Below, in pieces: positions 63,537 to 64,000 of a stretch of DNA of 64,000 nt. The first letter of the stretch is position 1. Every line of letters starts with the position of its first letter. Below the pieces are notes generated by a model, which was given only the letters and a program-made list of their open reading frames with translations, had not been told where the DNA came from and searched no databases. The translations under genes were made by a program, and so were the position numbers. This stretch comes from Hoeflea sp038900095 (lineage in GTDB: Bacteria; Pseudomonadota; Alphaproteobacteria; Rhizobiales; Rhizobiaceae): the NCBI RefSeq assembly GCF_038900095.1, contig NZ_JBBMQQ010000003.1, positions 372,001-436,000 of the forward strand, given 5' to 3'.

Positions 63537-64000
63537 ACCTGGTCGCGATGCGCGGACGGCCCGAAGCGATTGCGATGAAACGGGCTTCAATGAATTTCTC
63601 CAGCCCCTCGATCACCGGCATGTCGATATGTTCGCTGAGCTCGATCACCGGATGATCCGCACCGCTGCGGGTTGCCGCCTGGCGGGCCTCGGTGGCGGCG
63701 AGATCGCGGGCGCGGGCAAAGGCTTCCGCCCGATCCCTGAATATCTGGTGCTCGCCGGCGCCATTGACTGCATAGCGCCCCTCTTCGGGCTCGGAGACGA
63801 ACACGGTCACCGTCTCGCGCACCTGGCCAACCACCGCTCCCACCGCATTGGCGACGCCGGCATGAACCGGCACGAAACTCTCGATATCGAGCATGTCGGC
63901 AATGGCCGGGTAATGCACCGGCGCCGATGCCCCAAGCGCCACCAGTGGCCGGTCGGGCTTCAGGCTGAAGCGGACAAGACCGGGCGTGCGGCTGAGCGCG
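63535..64000 (-). CDS. Hydantoinase/oxoprolinase-family protein, C-terminal part (cut by window edge)
   Basis: The frame is open to the window end; residues before the first GTG (63942) read on as ALSRTPGLVRFSLKPDRPLV, so the gene continues beyond 64000. The segment LVALGASAPVHYPAIADMLD and VPVHAGVANAVGAVVGQV match the C-terminal ATPase-like region of HyuA/5-oxoprolinase proteins (G-G/A-x-A-x-x-x-A and the HAGVA-A-G motif). These enzymes open hydantoin or 5-oxoproline rings with ATP. About 155 C-terminal residues are present; the subfamily cannot be decided here. Confidence 0.8.
   Translation of the reverse strand, partial: ALSRTPGLVRFSLKPDRPLVALGASAPVHYPAIADMLDIESFVPVHAGVANAVGAVVGQVRETVTVFVSEPEEGRYAVNGAGEHQIFRDRAEAFARARDLAATEARQAATRSGADHPVIELSEHIDMPVIEGLEKFIEARFIAIASGRPRIATR

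Overview
The window is a gene-dense, high-GC (low 60s % by eye) chromosomal segment of an alphaproteobacterium. The order Hyphomicrobiales (Rhizobiales) is indicated by dnaK-dnaJ followed by a PmtA-type phosphatidylethanolamine methyltransferase and pyrF, by an ActS/ActR (RegB/RegA) redox two-component pair beside an MmcB-type repair gene, by a fused dipeptide-type ABC ATPase, and by an RpoH-like promoter upstream of dnaK. A Hoeflea/Phyllobacteriaceae-like host would fit, but the genus is inference. No rRNA, tRNA, CRISPR array, insertion sequence or prophage is visible.

Layout. 1-3763 (+): 3' part of soeA, then soeB and soeC, a membrane-bound sulfite:quinone oxidoreductase of the DMSO-reductase family. 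3803-7684 (-): orphan TAXI binding protein, M14-type deacylase and a PYROXD2/CrtI-like flavoprotein. 7786-9941: PilZ protein (-) and xseA (+). 9998-17364 (-): a housekeeping run rsmB, tspO, thioesterase, mtnN-like, guaA, then a visibly AT-richer acyltransferase-3/SGNH gene, then an ArsC/Spx-like gene and ybaK. 17555-26135 (-): one catabolic operon with an M20 hydrolase, a complete oligopeptide-type ABC transporter, an aldehyde dehydrogenase and a short-chain dehydrogenase. 26253-29535 (-): RlpA-like exported protein, YeeZ-like epimerase, queG and a glutathione transferase. 29724-30527 (+): uppP.

30538-41174 (-): a 50-residue exported peptide, a TauE/SafE permease that appears to start at CTG, an NDUFA9-like protein, a DUF1330 protein, pyrF, an FMN reductase, pmtA, dnaJ, a 61-residue ORF, dnaK and a class A PBP. 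41396-45017: M20 dipeptidase (-), AraC regulator (-) and a divergent SDR gene (+) with a large dyad between them. 45087-51467 (+): polA, a second AraC regulator, an alpha/beta hydrolase and an amidase. 51683-57758 (+): ynjBCD-like ABC transporter translationally coupled to hrpB. 57815-59787 (+): ActS/ActR. 59821-64000: mmcB (-), an L,D-transpeptidase lipoprotein (+), malate synthase G (-) and the 3' end of a hydantoinase/oxoprolinase gene (-).

Most genes are core metabolism, envelope or stress functions. The accessory and less explained parts are the peptide-type uptake/oxidation operon, the orphan TAXI locus, the low-GC acyltransferase, two small proteins (dnaK-dnaJ junction; downstream of tauE), and several clear dyads. 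I found no obvious defence or mobile system. Start sites were re-chosen where a Shine-Dalgarno sequence or family alignment argued for it; several are non-ATG (GTG, TTG, and one apparent CTG).
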